DNA from: DASQZK01 sp963764345
Lineage (GTDB): Bacteria > Bacteroidota > Bacteroidia > Bacteroidales > GCA-2748055
Assembly: GCA_963764345.1 (NCBI GenBank)
Contig: CAVXSF010000031.1
Span: 1-64,000, forward strand
DNA: 64,000 bases
Direction: 5' to 3'
Shown here: piece by piece, positions 62,432-64,000 of the stretch
Layout: each line of letters opens with the position of its first letter
Numbering within the stretch: position 1 is the stretch's first letter
Notes under the pieces: model-generated
Database searches by the model: none
What the model was told of the DNA's origin: nothing
The model's input: only the letters and a program-made list of their open reading frames with translations
Program-made: the position numbers and the translations under genes

Positions 62432-62810
62432 GGATCTGAAATCTATCTCCTCCGGGTATTGAAAGCCCATATTAAATCTGTAATTACCTTAACGAACCAC
62501 ACGCCGGTAACCTTCTTATGGCTGTCCTGCTATGATCGCCGGCAGATAAACCGGTCATCCTGATAAAGAAAGTCTTCACCTCTTAAATTCTTTTTTCCGA
62601 TAAGGATCAAAGCCGGAATAACTCCTTTTCCGTCAATGCATTCAAATTTTAAGAATCCGGAATAAATTTAGCGGTCCAATGAAAACAAGTCCAGGCCATT
62701 TCCTGATATTTTATGATCTGTAAAAAATAATTGAGTTTTCAATGAGTATAAACCGGCACTTTCACAGTGTAATTTTAAAACAATGTATCTAACGATTATT
62801 TAGGAAGTAG
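62432..62810. other. Intergenic region between sigma factor and FecR
   Basis: The 379-base gap is longer than usual for a sigma/FecR pair. It holds AT-rich sequence near 62700-62790 and a clear ribosome site (AGGAAG) just before the FecR ATG at 62811. No coding homology or strong hairpin was recognised. Confidence 0.35.
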
Positions 62811-63932
62811 ATGAAATTCGAAGAACTTATCTTAGATGATGACTTTATTTCTTTTGTTGAGGGGAATAACGATCAGAGCGCTGAAAAGTGGGAAAAGCTC
62901 GCAGAAAAAGATCCTGAATTCAGACAGGAAATGGAGTTGGCACGGGAAATTATTTTTGCATTAAAAAATTTGCATCGATCTAAAGTGCCCTTTGACAAGC
63001 AGGCCGAAAATGATTATTTACTAAGGGAGATTGATCTCCGGGAAAAGCATTCGGGACACAGGTTGAGAAGTCTGATACCTATATTTAAAGTCGTTGCCAT
63101 AGCAGCATCATTACTACTTATAATGAGTTTATCTGTGTTATCGTATTATTATTTCAGCAGCCGCCAGCATAAAGTTGACCGTCATGCTTTCCATCAGGTG
63201 ATCGCTCCCAAAGGCGAAAAAGCCGAGGTGATCCTTTCAGACGGGTCAAAGGTATGGCTGAATTCCGAAAGTAAACTAAGGTATCCTGAAGGGTTTACCA
63301 AAGGGAAGCGTAAGGTCTACCTGGAGGGTGAGGCCTATTTTGATGTTGAGAAGGTGAAAAATTCAACCTTTACGGTAAATGTCAATGATGCCAATATTAC
63401 GGTACTAGGCACCGAATTCAATATCAAGAATTACAAGGAGGATGATAACCTGGAGGTCACCGTAGTCAAGGGTTCGGTTCTCGTTGCGGATAACAAGGAT
63501 AAGATGAGTTACAAACCATTAATTCTTAAACCTTTCGAAAAAGCCTCCATCTCCAAATCCAATCATAACATACATCTTGAATCAACCAAAAACGTAGGGT
63601 TGCCTGATGTAAAACCCAATACGAAAAATCAGGCAGAGAGGAAAATCACCATCAAGCATGTAGATCCCCAGGCTGATGTTTCCTGGAAAGATCAGAAACT
63701 TATTTTTGATAACGAGACGTTATCGGAAATGGCTGTTATGATGAGCCGATGGTATAATATTCCGGTGTATGTTGAAGATTCTTTACTCGGAACTCAACGA
63801 TATACCGGCAAATTTGTTAATAATGAAAATATCTATCAGGTTTTGAGTGCCATTGAATTAACTACACCAGTGGATTACGACGTCAGGAATAATGAAATAT
63901 TCATTAAACAAAAGCCAAAGACGAAACCCTGA
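62811..63932 (+). CDS. FecR-family anti-sigma factor
   Basis: The 373-residue protein has a cytosolic N-terminal region (FISFVEGNNDQSAEKWEKLA) and a transmembrane helix at ~92-116 (VVAIAASLLLIMSLSVLSYY). The FecR domain covers ~130-235: APKGEKAEVILSDGSKVWLN, YLEGEAYFDVEKVKNSTFTV and ITVLGTEFNIKNYKEDDNL. A C-terminal DUF4974-like domain follows (LSEMAVMMSRWYNIPVYVED). It should relay a signal from a SusC-type receptor to the adjacent (frameshifted) sigma factor. The receptor probably lies beyond the window end. The C-terminus is intact, and the last ~70 bases after it show no further gene start. Confidence 0.92.
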   Translation: MKFEELILDDDFISFVEGNNDQSAEKWEKLAEKDPEFRQEMELAREIIFALKNLHRSKVPFDKQAENDYLLREIDLREKHSGHRLRSLIPIFKVVAIAASLLLIMSLSVLSYYYFSSRQHKVDRHAFHQVIAPKGEKAEVILSDGSKVWLNSESKLRYPEGFTKGKRKVYLEGEAYFDVEKVKNSTFTVNVNDANITVLGTEFNIKNYKEDDNLEVTVVKGSVLVADNKDKMSYKPLILKPFEKASISKSNHNIHLESTKNVGLPDVKPNTKNQAERKITIKHVDPQADVSWKDQKLIFDNETLSEMAVMMSRWYNIPVYVEDSLLGTQRYTGKFVNNENIYQVLSAIELTTPVDYDVRNNEIFIKQKPKTKP

Positions 63933-64000
63933 ATATATGACTAACCGACGTGAACTATTTATTAACTAAAACTACCTTGCCTATGTAGAATACCTTCCAG

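Overview
The window comes from a polysaccharide-degrading member of the Bacteroidota, most likely class Bacteroidia. The evidence is a SusC/SusD pair, two ECF sigma/FecR pairs, secreted enzymes with type IX secretion (T9SS) C-terminal domains, triple-tyrosine regulators, 7TM-DISM signalling, lipoboxes on many secreted proteins, and a few TTTG / TAnnTTTG promoters. The exception is the first ~340 bases. They are visibly GC-richer, carry an alien reading frame and join abruptly to Bacteroidota sequence, so they look like a chimeric join or a foreign fragment.

Layout. (1) 529-14006: a nucleoside-kinase-like P-loop protein, then a compact polysaccharide utilisation locus (PUL). It holds a membrane sensor/regulator, a GH144-type lipoprotein, SusC, a frameshifted SusD, a LamG surface lipoprotein and a second GH144-type lipoprotein with Ig-like domains. 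Two GH144-type enzymes around one SusCD pair point to beta-1,2-glucan as substrate. (2) 14010-23566: mostly housekeeping and signalling genes (7TM-DISM/SpoIIE phosphatase, acetyltransferase, methyltransferase, glutamine amidotransferase, PhzF, ankyrin protein). They include an ECF sigma/FecR pair whose partner SusC survives only as a decayed STN-domain remnant. (3) 23704-34150: a sugar-uptake and oxidation module. A GPH-family symporter carries a ~300-residue Ig-like array inserted in its fifth-to-sixth helix loop. It is followed by an MDR dehydrogenase and a Gfo/Idh/MocA oxidoreductase, with a divergent single-pass membrane regulator, a GH97 (retaining alpha-galactosidase-like) and a GH2 beta-galactosidase-like enzyme. 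Three helically phased GGTCAT repeats lie in the divergent promoter region. (4) 34323-38103: small metabolic genes (creatininase-like, FMN reductase, alpha/beta hydrolase). (5) 38291-61305: a second carbohydrate-enzyme island. It has a 1584-residue modular GH30 T9SS protein, two GH78-type rhamnosidases, a GH43 lipoprotein, a PHB-depolymerase-like esterase with Ig-like and T9SS domains (broken by two frameshifts), and a pair of DUF3857/transglutaminase-like proteins, one with its catalytic residues replaced. (6) 61897-end: a frameshifted ECF sigma factor and an intact FecR, probably heading another SusCD locus beyond the window.

The most unusual item is the transporter with the inserted Ig array. 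The insert begins with the second half of an Ig-like repeat and ends with the first half of one, so the two membrane-proximal halves could close into a complete domain. Other notable items are the decayed SusC, a histidine-kinase C-terminal relic at 29469-29594, and a heptamer repeat upstream of the esterase. Several clear single-base frameshifts could be real decay or sequencing/assembly error, and raw reads would be needed to decide. No rRNA, tRNA, CRISPR array or insertion sequence was recognised.
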